From Phocaeicola plebeius (lineage in GTDB: Bacteria > Bacteroidota > Bacteroidia > Bacteroidales > Bacteroidaceae): a stretch of 64,000 bases of DNA. Position 1 is the first letter of the stretch. Each line of letters begins with the position of its first letter. The notes below the pieces were generated by a model. The model had not been told where the DNA came from and ran no database searches. It saw only the letters and a program-made list of their open reading frames with translations. Below are positions 41,603-49,515 of this stretch, in pieces. The position numbers and the translations under genes are program-made. Location: NCBI RefSeq assembly GCF_003437535.1, contig NZ_QSQT01000016.1, positions 31,224-95,223 on the forward strand, read 5' to 3'.

Positions 41603-44600
41603 ATGAAAGGAAATATATTCATTAAGCGGCCGGTGATGGCCCTCTCCATATCGGTTCTGATTCTGATAGTGGGATTTATATCACTTTATACACTTCCCAT
41701 GGAACAATATCCTGACATTGCTCCGCCTACCGTACGCGTGGAAGCCACTTATACTGGTGCCAATGCCGATGCGGTGATGAACAGTGTCATCATGCCGCTG
41801 GAAGAAAGTATCAACGGGGTAGAAAACATGATATACATTACCTCTACGGCTACCAATGCGGGTACAGCCGAAATCCTGGTATATTTCAAGCAGGGTACCG
41901 ACCCGGATATGGCAGCGGTGAATGTGCAGAACCGTGTGTCTGCCGCACAAGGTCTGCTGCCTTCCGAAGTAACCGCTATTGGCGTCAGCACCATGAAACG
42001 CCAGAACAGCTTCCTTCAGATTAACAGTCTTATCAGCCCCGACAGGCGTTATGATGAAACCTTCCTGGCCAATTACCTTGACATCAATGTGATTCCCCAG
42101 GTAAAACGTATTCAGGGCGTAGGCGACGTGCAGCTGATGGGAGATACTTACAGTATGCGTATCTGGATGAAACCCGACAAAATGGCACAATACGGACTGG
42201 TTCCTTCTGATGTGACAGCCGTATTGGGTGAGCAGAATACGGAAGCACCTACGGGCTCATTGGGTGAAAGTTCGGACAATGTGTTTCAGTACACCATGAA
42301 GTACAAAGGTCGTCTGAAGAGCGTAGAAGAATTTGAAAACATGGTCATACGTTCGCAGAAAGACGGGTCCGTGCTTCGGGTAAAAGATATTGCGGAGGTA
42401 GAACTGGGACGTGAATCCTATAGTTTCCATGGCGAAGCAGATGGAGTTCCGGGAGTTACTTTCATGGTCTTCCAGGTGGCTGGTGCCAATGCTACGGCTG
42501 TAAACCAGGAAATCTCCGACTTGCTGGATGATATTTCAAAAGATCTTCCGGAGGGAACGGAGTTTATTCAGATGATGAGTGTGAACGACTTCCTTTTTGC
42601 TTCTATCGACAATGTGGTTGAAACCCTGGTGATAGCTATTATCCTGGTAGTGTTGGTGGTTTACTTCTTCTTGCATGACTTCAAGAGTACCTTGATTCCT
42701 TCCATTTCCATCATTGTGTCACTGATTGGTACGTTTGCCTTCCTGTCGGTGGCCGGATTCAGTATCAATATCCTGACCTTGTTTGCCCTTGTGCTGGCCA
42801 TCGGTACCGTGGTGGATGATGCGATTATTGTAGTGGAAGCCGTACAAGCTAAATTTGATGTGGGGTATCGCTCGTCTTATCTTGCCACAAAGGATGCCAT
42901 GAGTGATGTGACGATGGCCGTTGTGTCGTGTACCTTTGTCTTCATGGCTGTATTTATTCCGGTGACTTTCATGGGAGGAACTTCTGGGGTATTCTACACT
43001 CAGTTTGGTATTACGATGGCGGTGGCTGTAGGACTCTCCTGTATTAATGCCTTGACGCTCTGTCCGGCTTTATGCGCCATGATGATGAAAGCTTCTGACA
43101 CGGAGAAAAGTATCAAGAGCTTCAGCGGTCGTATCCGTGCGGCTTACACCGTGTCATTTAATACGATGCTGGGCAAATATAAGAAAGGACTGATGTTCTT
43201 CTTCCATCATCGGTGGACTGTATGGGCTTCACTGGGTGTTGCCACTGTATTGCTGGTATATCTGATGTCGACTACCAAGACCGGACTGGTGCCTCAGGAA
43301 GACCAGGGAACCATGATGATTAATATCAGTACCTCACCTGGTAACTCTTTGGCTGAAACTAATAAGGTGATGGACAAGGTGCAGGATATATTGAAAGCTA
43401 CTCCAGAGATAGAGCATTATTCGCGTATTACGGGATACGGATTGATTTCCGGGCAGGGTACGTCATATGGTACAGTCATCATCCGCTTGTATCACTGGGA
43501 TGAACGAAAAGGTAAGGAACATTCGGTGGAAGCTGTCATGAAGCGCTTGAATGCTCAGTTCAGCGAGATAAAGGAGGCGCAGGTATTCTGTTTCCAGCCT
43601 GCCATGATTCCGGGATACGGTACCGGTAATGCGGTGGAACTTTATATGGAGGATAAAACGGGAGGCGACATGCAGCCGTTCTATGAGTCCGTACAAAAAT
43701 TTATTATGACCCTTAACGAACGTCCGGAAGTGGCAATGGCCTATAGTTCATACGCCATGAACTTCCCTCAGATTGCGGTGGATGTAGATGCAGCTAAATG
43801 CAAGCGTGCCGGAATCAGTCCGAGTGATGTGCTCGATGTGGTGGGAGCCTATTGTGGAGGTTCGTACGTATCTAATTACAATAAGTATGGAAAGGTATAC
43901 CGTGTCATGATTCAGGCTTCACCCGATGCCCGTTTGAATCAGCATGCGCTGGACAACATGTTTGTGCGTAATGGAACGGAGATGGCACCGGTCAGCCAGT
44001 TTGTGACACTGCGTTCTGTCTTAGGTCCGGAAATTGCCAAACGTTTCAACTTGTATAATACGATTGATGTGAATGTGAACGTGGCCGAGGGATATTCTAC
44101 CGGTGAAGTTCAGAAAGCCATTAAGGAGGTTGCAGCACAGGTACTTCCTTCTGGCTACGGTTATGAATATGGAGGTATGGCACGTGAGGAAGCCAGCAGC
44201 GGAGGAGCACAGACCGTGTTCATCTATACCCTCTGTGTGGTATTGATTTACCTGATTCTTTCCTGCTTGTATGAAAGTTTCCTGGTGCCGCTGGCAGTAA
44301 TTCTGTCCGTTCCTTTCGGATTGATGGGAAGCTTCCTGTTTGCCCGTGTGGCAGGGTTGGAGAACAACATCTATCTTCAGACTGGTGCCATCATGTTGAT
44401 TGGTTTGCTGGCTAAAACAGCCATCTTGATTACAGAATATGCCATTGAACGCCGTCGTAAGGGTATGGGTATTATCTCTTCTGCTTATTCGGCAGCTCAG
44501 GCCCGTTTCCGCCCTATTATCATGACCGTCTTGTGTATGATTTTTGGTATGCTTCCGTTGATGTTCTCATCCGGTGCCGGAGCGAACGGAAACAGTTCAT

Positions 44601-44794
44601 TGGCCACGGGTGTAGTAGGAGGTATGCTGATTGGTACGTTGGCCCTGCTCTTTGTGGTTCCGGTTTTCTTTGTGGTGTTCGAATACCTTCAGGAAAAATT
44701 GCGTGGCCCTATGCAGAAGGAACCCGACCAGCAGATTCTATATGAGAAGGAACAGACCTTGATTGAGAAAAGTGCCTTTAACACAGAAAAGTAA
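41603..44794 (+). CDS. RND multidrug efflux permease (AcrB/MexF-like, HAE1 family)
   Basis: 1063 residues, full family length. Twelve membrane helices with two large periplasmic loops after TM1 and TM7. Family marks: FIKRPVMALSISVLILIVG at the start, PTGSLGES in the docking loop, TM4 with VVDDAIIVVEAV (the proton-relay Asp pair), FMGGTSGVFYTQF, and TM10-12 with GLLAKTAILITEYAIERR and RFRPIIMTVLCMIFGMLPL. It uses the proton gradient to extrude amphiphilic compounds. Complete, unlike the remnant at 4776-6915. Ends exactly where the next gene begins (TAA then ATG). Confidence 0.96.
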   Translation: MKGNIFIKRPVMALSISVLILIVGFISLYTLPMEQYPDIAPPTVRVEATYTGANADAVMNSVIMPLEESINGVENMIYITSTATNAGTAEILVYFKQGTDPDMAAVNVQNRVSAAQGLLPSEVTAIGVSTMKRQNSFLQINSLISPDRRYDETFLANYLDINVIPQVKRIQGVGDVQLMGDTYSMRIWMKPDKMAQYGLVPSDVTAVLGEQNTEAPTGSLGESSDNVFQYTMKYKGRLKSVEEFENMVIRSQKDGSVLRVKDIAEVELGRESYSFHGEADGVPGVTFMVFQVAGANATAVNQEISDLLDDISKDLPEGTEFIQMMSVNDFLFASIDNVVETLVIAIILVVLVVYFFLHDFKSTLIPSISIIVSLIGTFAFLSVAGFSINILTLFALVLAIGTVVDDAIIVVEAVQAKFDVGYRSSYLATKDAMSDVTMAVVSCTFVFMAVFIPVTFMGGTSGVFYTQFGITMAVAVGLSCINALTLCPALCAMMMKASDTEKSIKSFSGRIRAAYTVSFNTMLGKYKKGLMFFFHHRWTVWASLGVATVLLVYLMSTTKTGLVPQEDQGTMMINISTSPGNSLAETNKVMDKVQDILKATPEIEHYSRITGYGLISGQGTSYGTVIIRLYHWDERKGKEHSVEAVMKRLNAQFSEIKEAQVFCFQPAMIPGYGTGNAVELYMEDKTGGDMQPFYESVQKFIMTLNERPEVAMAYSSYAMNFPQIAVDVDAAKCKRAGISPSDVLDVVGAYCGGSYVSNYNKYGKVYRVMIQASPDARLNQHALDNMFVRNGTEMAPVSQFVTLRSVLGPEIAKRFNLYNTIDVNVNVAEGYSTGEVQKAIKEVAAQVLPSGYGYEYGGMAREEASSGGAQTVFIYTLCVVLIYLILSCLYESFLVPLAVILSVPFGLMGSFLFARVAGLENNIYLQTGAIMLIGLLAKTAILITEYAIERRRKGMGIISSAYSAAQARFRPIIMTVLCMIFGMLPLMFSSGAGANGNSSLATGVVGGMLIGTLALLFVVPVFFVVFEYLQEKLRGPMQKEPDQQILYEKEQTLIEKSAFNTEK

Positions 44795-46171
44795 ATGAAC
44801 AATATGAATACATCAAAGATAATCGCATGTGGCGCAACGCTCTTGCTGAGCAGTTGCGGAATATATACCAGCTATGAACCGCAAACCTCGGTTCCCGAGA
44901 ACTTGTACGATGAAGAGGTCACAGTTTCCGATACGGCAAGTATCGGAAACATTCACTGGCGGGATTTCTTTACAGACCCTTATTTGCAGGATCTGATTGA
45001 AAAGGGGCTGGCACAGAATACAGATGTGCAGACAGCCAGTCTGCGTGTGGAAGAAGCGAAGGCTTCTTTGCTTTCGGCCAAACTGGCTTTTCTTCCTTCC
45101 TTTGCTCTTTCTCCGCAAGGAGGTATCAATACGGTGGAAGGTAGCAAGGCTTCACACACCTATACGCTTCCGGTGACGGCCAGTTGGGAACTGGACATTT
45201 TCGGGAAACTACGTAATGCCAAGCGTCAGGCTAAATCTGCTTATCTGCAAAGTGAAGATTATAAGCAGGCAGTATACTCCAGCCTGATAGCCAATATTGC
45301 GAATACATATTACACGTTATTGATGCTCGATGAGCAACTGGAGATTTCCCGTCAAACGGCCGATACGTGGAAGGAAACCGTGGAGTCTACGCAGGCCCTG
45401 ATGGATGCGGGACAGGCCGATGAGGCAGCCGTTTCACAGATGAGAGCTACTTATTATGAAGTAGAGAACTCGGTGATGGATTTGGAAGAACAGATTAACC
45501 AGGTGGAAAACAGTCTGTCTTTGCTGCTGGCAGAGACACCGCATAAGATTGCGAGAGGAAAACTTTTTGGTCAACAATTCACCTCACGTTTGTCTGTGGG
45601 AGTTCCACTTCAGATGCTTTCCAACCGTCCGGACGTGCGTATGGCCGAACGTGACCTGGAACAAGCGTTTTATGTGACCAATCAGGCTAATTCAGCCTTT
45701 TATCCGTCCATAACCTTAAGTGGAAGTGCCGGATGGACAAATTCAGTGGGTGGACTGATTACCAATCCGGGTAAGTTTGTTACCTCAGCACTGGCTTCAC
45801 TGACGCAGCCGCTGTTTAACAGAGGAACGTTGATTGCCCGCCGGCGCATTGCCAAGGCACAGCAGGAAGAGGCTCTTCTGGCTTTTGAGCAAAAGTTGCT
45901 GGATGCCGGTACGGAAGTGAACGAAGCGCTGGTGTCTTATCAGATAAGCAAAAGGAAAAAAGATAATTACGAAAATCAGGTGGCTGCCCTGGAAAAGGCT
46001 TTCACCAGTACGTCACTGCTGATGCAGCATGGCAACACGACCTATCTGGAAGTGCTGACTGCCCGGCAGACGTTGTTAAATGCCCAGCTCTCTCAAACCG
46101 CTAACTGTTTCAAGGAGATACAAAGCCTTATCAACTTGTATCAGGCGCTGGGTGGAGGACAGCATATTTAG
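44795..46171 (+). CDS. Outer-membrane efflux lipoprotein (OprM/NodT-like TolC family)
   Basis: 458 residues. Lipobox LLLSSC (Cys about 21), then two OEP repeats with long helices: NTDVQTASLRVEEAKASLLSA, then WELDIFGKLRNAKRQAKS in the first, LSNRPDVRMAERDLEQA in the middle, and TQPLFNRGTLIARRRIAKAQQE in the second. It trimerises to form the exit duct of the pump. Third gene of the operon, with no gap to the permease. Followed by a long hairpin that probably terminates transcription. Confidence 0.94.
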   Translation: MNNMNTSKIIACGATLLLSSCGIYTSYEPQTSVPENLYDEEVTVSDTASIGNIHWRDFFTDPYLQDLIEKGLAQNTDVQTASLRVEEAKASLLSAKLAFLPSFALSPQGGINTVEGSKASHTYTLPVTASWELDIFGKLRNAKRQAKSAYLQSEDYKQAVYSSLIANIANTYYTLLMLDEQLEISRQTADTWKETVESTQALMDAGQADEAAVSQMRATYYEVENSVMDLEEQINQVENSLSLLLAETPHKIARGKLFGQQFTSRLSVGVPLQMLSNRPDVRMAERDLEQAFYVTNQANSAFYPSITLSGSAGWTNSVGGLITNPGKFVTSALASLTQPLFNRGTLIARRRIAKAQQEEALLAFEQKLLDAGTEVNEALVSYQISKRKKDNYENQVAALEKAFTSTSLLMQHGNTTYLEVLTARQTLLNAQLSQTANCFKEIQSLINLYQALGGGQHI

Positions 46172-46203
46172 TTCTCTTTTTTAGTTTCTATTGTGTTTGC
46201 AGG

Positions 46204-46299
46204 CGAATGTTACTTGACTGCTTTTCCTCTTTTCTCTCTCTCATACTTATATTCATTTTTGTATTCATACCCTGAGAGGAAAACAGTCAAGTACATTCG
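46204..46299. terminator. Long near-perfect inverted repeat between convergent genes
   Basis: A left arm from 46204 (CGAATGTTACTTGACTG and about ten further bases) and a right arm at 46271-46299 (ending CAGTCAAGTACATTCG) match over about 27 bp with two single-base bulges. About 40 nt of pyrimidine-rich loop lie between. A T-rich tail follows on the right. It probably terminates the RND operon and perhaps the convergent CBM9-like gene. Confidence 0.7.
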
Positions 46300-46325
46300 T
46301 TCTTGTTTTTTATTGGTGCAATTTC

Positions 46326-46985
46326 TTATTCAAACATAATTTTACCGAAAAATTCCGGACAGTGGAAGCAGGGCTTCGGCAAGTCTATTTTGTTCCATGA
46401 CAGGAAGTGCGGGGTATGTTGTAAGTCGCCGCATTTGTAGAAATTGGCATGAGCAGTCATTCCTTTGAAACCTTTAAGCTGATGACGGAAGAATGCTTCC
46501 TTCGGGATGCAAAGGGCCAGCTGCCAGCCGCATTCTCCCATACGTTCTTCAAAAGGAGCTTTGTCGAGCGAGGTCCAGCGGTCTACTTTTCGGGTGATTT
46601 CCACTGGTGCATGAGGTCTGTCGCCCGGTCTTCCACCACCGATGAGCAAGGTACCTCCACAGTTGCATTCAAAGTTATAATAGATATTTTCTTCCTGGTC
46701 TTCGGGAAGCTGGAAGAAGAATTCACAGCAGGAGTCTTCCCATACTCTGCCGTTATCTTCTGCTGCTACGGCACGTACGCTTTCTTCCTTGACGCGGTAG
46801 TTCAGCAAAATGGCATCTCCCGTGTGAGCGATGCGGAATTCCACTTCAGGACGGTAAGGATAGTCCTTCCAGTTTACACAATCGATAGCCTGAAATTCAA
46901 TATGGTTTTCATCGAGCAATGCCGGAATGTCTTTTGCCGGGACAAGTGAATGTCCTGTAATTTCATGTACATGTAATTCTTTCAT
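46326..46985 (-). CDS. CBM9-like (DOMON-type) carbohydrate-binding family protein
   Basis: 219 residues, no signal peptide. The CBM9 family layout is present: VEFRIAHTGDAILLNYRVKE, then RVWEDSCCEFFFQLPED, YYNFECNCGGTLL, and GECGWQLALCIPKEAFF near the C-terminus. Such proteins bind sugars at the ends of polysaccharides. Cys pairs (SCC and CNC) are notable. The cytoplasmic location and lack of a fused enzyme are unusual for a binding module, but the same small form is widespread in Bacteroides. Confidence 0.8.
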   Translation of the reverse strand: MKELHVHEITGHSLVPAKDIPALLDENHIEFQAIDCVNWKDYPYRPEVEFRIAHTGDAILLNYRVKEESVRAVAAEDNGRVWEDSCCEFFFQLPEDQEENIYYNFECNCGGTLLIGGGRPGDRPHAPVEITRKVDRWTSLDKAPFEERMGECGWQLALCIPKEAFFRHQLKGFKGMTAHANFYKCGDLQHTPHFLSWNKIDLPKPCFHCPEFFGKIMFE

Positions 46986-47016
46986 GGTGATTTCTTATTT
47001 AGTAATTGAATTAGAT

Positions 47017-47172
47017 TTATTCTTGCTTGTTCAAAATTATTAAAGCTCCGATAACTCCCGGAATCCATCCGCACAGGGTGAGAATGAAGACAATCAGTAC
47101 TGAGCCGCAGCCTTTATCAATCACGGCAAGAGGCGGAAAAATAATGGAGAGAATAACTCTGATTAATGACAT
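47017..47172 (-). CDS. YqaE/Pmp3-family small membrane protein
   Basis: 51 residues, too short for a typical length cutoff. Two hydrophobic helices with the family marks PPLAVIDKGCG and TLCGWIPGVIGALII, which are diagnostic of UPF0057/Pmp3. These inner-membrane proteins are linked to membrane potential and salt stress in other organisms; no role is shown here. It starts at an ATG at 47172 (MSLIRVILSIIFPP) and ends 31 nt before the CBM9-like gene. Confidence 0.88.
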   Translation of the reverse strand: MSLIRVILSIIFPPLAVIDKGCGSVLIVFILTLCGWIPGVIGALIILNKQE

Positions 47173-47310
47173 TTCTGTATCGTTTTTGGAAATTTGCAGG
47201 AAAGTTATTGAAAAGATTCGGAACTGGCAATAATTTGTGACAGATTCAGGAACTTTCTTTCAATATCATCTTATGTGAAGAACTATTTTACAGGACTTTG
47301 GCTTCAATAC

Positions 47311-47350
47311 AAAAAAACGAGTGCATCGAAGCGGATACACTCGTTTTTTT
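47311..47350. terminator. Bidirectional terminator upstream of the YqaE gene
   Basis: AAAAAAACGAGTG (47311-47323) and CACTCGTTTTTTT (47338-47350) form a perfect 13-bp stem around a 14-nt loop. On the minus strand it would end transcription from the micro-ORF unit starting near 47680. Confidence 0.85.
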
Positions 47351-47445
47351 ATGATACCTCTGAAAGGTATTGTATACAGTAAACTTTACAACTTTCTGTC
47401 AAAAAGACCGAACATCCCCCGGTCTGCAAAGGGGTTACACACTCA

Positions 47446-47523
47446 TTAGCTGAGCATTACGTAACCCCAAATCATCGGGTCTCCCTTGAAGACCTTCTGA
47501 ATGAAATTCTTCATCGTTTTCAT
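47446..47523 (-). CDS. Putative 25-residue micro-protein within a structured transcript
   Basis: The minus strand has an ATG at 47523, preceded by AGAAAGGG, and a TAA at 47446. The peptide runs MKTMKNFIQKVFKGDP and then MIWGYVMLS. The FKGDxxIW part recalls the N-terminus of Bacteroidetes FtsW, which is only an observation. A -7 element (47687-47694) and a terminator (47311-47350) bracket the unit, giving a transcript of about 370 nt with a 157-nt leader. GGGGTTAC and GTAACCCC (8 bp) form a hairpin over the stop codon. It may be a real small protein, a leader peptide, or a structured RNA with an incidental ORF. Confidence 0.45.
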   Translation of the reverse strand: MKTMKNFIQKVFKGDPMIWGYVMLS

Positions 47524-47686
47524 GTTGTTACCCTTTCTTTTTAGTGAATAAAAAACTTTAATACCTTAAATCTAAAACCTAATCTAAAAATACGTCGTCA
47601 TCCCGACGAGGTAAAAACAATCTTTTTAAATCCTATAACAATCTTTTTCCTGGTAACCGTTGAACTTTCGTTCTTGATTACGCTGC

Positions 47687-47694
47687 AAAGATAG
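47687..47694 (-). promoter_or_regulatory. -7 element for the micro-ORF transcript
   Basis: The minus strand reads TATCTTTG, a full -7 match, about 164 nt before the micro-ORF ATG. The leader between holds a CGTCG hairpin near 47593-47610 and two direct AACAATCTTTTT copies (about 47620 and 47638). Confidence 0.55.
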
Positions 47695-47777
47695 GGCTTT
47701 TTTGAATAGAATATATGTTTTATAACATGAAATTTCGATTTTCCGGTGTTTTATTGATGTAAATCAACAAAACGGCT

Positions 47778-48206
47778 TTAAACGGAGTGCTTGGCGGCGC
47801 ACTTGGCGCAGATACCTTTCACGATGTAGTTCACTTTTCGGGCAATGAAGCCTTCGGGCAGGTCGATGTGTGGTATCAGGTCTTCGTTCAGGCAGTAGGT
47901 ATTCTGGCAGATTTCGCAATAGAAGTGGCAATGGGCCTCTTCTTCGTGGCAGTGTCCGTGGTTGTGGCAGATGCAGTATTTGTGTGAGCCGCTGCCGTCG
48001 TCTACACTGTGTATCAGGTGGTGCTCGTGGAAGAGCACGAGGGTGCGGAAGATGACCGACTTGTCGATGCTGTCGAGTTGCCTTTCCAACGTGCTCAGGC
48101 TGAACGTGTCACTGTTACGGGCAATGGCTTCATAGATGAGCAGTCGGGTAGAGGTGGGACGGATGCCGGCCGACTCTAAAATGGGACTATAGTCTTCAGT
48201 TTTCAT
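47778..48206 (-). CDS. Fur-family metalloregulator (Zur-like)
   Basis: 142 residues from the ATG at 48206; an in-frame start 11 codons upstream lies inside the promoter dyad and is rejected. N-terminal winged helix (GIRPTSTRLLIYEAI, IDKSVIFRTLVLFHEHHLIHSV). The C-terminal metal domain has a very His-rich loop (HNHGHCHEEEAHCHFYC) and two CxxC pairs (CEIC and CAKC) for a structural zinc. The pattern fits Zur or a related zinc/iron sensor; the exact metal cannot be read. The promoter sits in a 15-bp dyad that may be its own operator. Confidence 0.88.
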   Translation of the reverse strand: MKTEDYSPILESAGIRPTSTRLLIYEAIARNSDTFSLSTLERQLDSIDKSVIFRTLVLFHEHHLIHSVDDGSGSHKYCICHNHGHCHEEEAHCHFYCEICQNTYCLNEDLIPHIDLPEGFIARKVNYIVKGICAKCAAKHSV

Positions 48207-48209
48207 AAG

Positions 48210-48255
48210 AAATGGATGCTTATCTGTTGACAGCAGCAAAGATAAGCATCCATTT
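48210..48255. promoter_or_regulatory. Perfect 15-bp inverted repeat overlapping the Fur-family gene promoter
   Basis: AAATGGATGCTTATC (48210-48224) and GATAAGCATCCATTT (48241-48255) are separated by 16 nt. On the minus strand the distal arm runs into the -7 element TATCTTTG (48237-48244), and the proximal arm ends 4 nt before the ATG at 48206. The geometry suggests an autoregulatory operator; a leader hairpin is the alternative. Confidence 0.65.
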
Positions 48256-48286
48256 TGGTAACCTGGTTGTTTTTCAGGCAGGTTTT

Positions 48287-49474
48287 TTAGTCGGCCAGTC
48301 CGAGCTTTTTCTTCATGTCCTTGCTCAGGGCACCCTTGTGTACAAGCACGTAGATGGTCTTGGCACGTACGTAGCTTTCCGACATGTTCAGGTAACCGCC
48401 GAAATCATTGCGGTCGGTTCCCCAGGAGTTTTTGGTGATGTAGTATTTCGTGCCGTTCTGGTCCTTGGCAATGCCGGTGAGGTGCATCAGGTGGTCATCG
48501 GTTGTCACGAAAGATTCGTATCCTTTCTGGCGGATTTCGGGAGTTACCTTGACTTCCGGACAAGGATATTCAAATTTGAAGGCTTCGTTGAGTCTTTCCT
48601 GTGCATCCATACCTTGCCAGCGGGCAAAGTCAGTATCCTTCAGGTCTTCTGTCTTTCCGGTTTCCGGATTGATGGCTACTCCGTGCTTGAAAGAGAAACC
48701 TTTTTCGCTGACGTCTCCGTCCCAGCATACGGTGTAGCCGTTTTTCAGCGCATAGTCTGTAGCTTCCATCATCTCATCCAGCGGAAGGTTGTACATCTTG
48801 GCATGTTCCCAGTTGTCGGGAATCTCTACTTCAAAGGCCTGGTAGTAGGGCTTGTGGGTAAAGCTGGTCAGCATGACGTAGTCTTCGGGATGGATGTCCA
48901 GGCTCTGTGCGAAGGACTGCGGAGTGTATTCCTTGCCTTTGTAGGTGAATTTTTCAGGCAGTTCGCCCATGTAGATGTCGAACAGGCTCTTGATCAGCTT
49001 GTCGTATTCCGGACTGCGCTGGCGCATCTGTACGGCCTTTTCGGCAATGACTTCCATATAAGAGGCCAGTTCCTTGTGGTTGTGGGTAGGAGAGTTGTAA
49101 TTGATACCGCTGTACACTTCTTCCGGCACGATGCCTACCTGAGTGAAAGCCGTAAACCAGCTGGGTGAGATGCTTCCCTGACCGATGTTGCCTTTTCCGT
49201 GGCGCAGGTAGTTGTCGTTCAACTGGTTCATGTATTTCTGACGGACAATGTACATTTCCGAGAGATCAAATTCACCTTTTCCCTGACGCAGGAGTTCGGC
49301 TTCGATGAAAGAGGTAGTGGCAAAGCACCAGCAAGTACCGGTAGCAGCCTGATTCTTGACCGGAGTCACTTTCTGGTTGACTACGGTAGTAAACTGGTAG
49401 CCTTCGGCCTTGGGCTGTGCCTGAAGCGTGGCCGAAGCAAGAAGTAATGCAGAGATAAATGTAACTGTTTTCAT
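48287..49474 (-). CDS. Secreted C1-family cysteine peptidase (PepC/bleomycin hydrolase-like)
   Basis: 395 residues with a signal peptide (1-20, ending LQAQ). The papain-fold triad is visible: Cys48 in GTCWCFAT, His in DDHLMHLTGIA (about 334), Asn in ITKNSWGT (about 354). The order Cys-His-Asn and the long insert are those of bleomycin hydrolases and aminopeptidase C, which in Bacteroides are often exported. It likely trims peptides in the periplasm or outside. It lies 41 nt after the C69 gene on the same strand, so a two-peptidase operon is likely. Confidence 0.92.
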   Translation of the reverse strand: MKTVTFISALLLASATLQAQPKAEGYQFTTVVNQKVTPVKNQAATGTCWCFATTSFIEAELLRQGKGEFDLSEMYIVRQKYMNQLNDNYLRHGKGNIGQGSISPSWFTAFTQVGIVPEEVYSGINYNSPTHNHKELASYMEVIAEKAVQMRQRSPEYDKLIKSLFDIYMGELPEKFTYKGKEYTPQSFAQSLDIHPEDYVMLTSFTHKPYYQAFEVEIPDNWEHAKMYNLPLDEMMEATDYALKNGYTVCWDGDVSEKGFSFKHGVAINPETGKTEDLKDTDFARWQGMDAQERLNEAFKFEYPCPEVKVTPEIRQKGYESFVTTDDHLMHLTGIAKDQNGTKYYITKNSWGTDRNDFGGYLNMSESYVRAKTIYVLVHKGALSKDMKKKLGLAD

Positions 49475-49515
49475 ATCTTTTCTATGTGTTTTTTTATGTG
49501 TGTATTAATAAGGAA

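Noticed and set aside
47027..47233. 68-codon plus-strand frame
   Set aside because: It is antisense to the YqaE/Pmp3 gene, whose family motifs are clear on the minus strand.
48212..49168. 318-codon plus-strand frame
   Set aside because: Antisense to the C1 peptidase with its complete catalytic triad.
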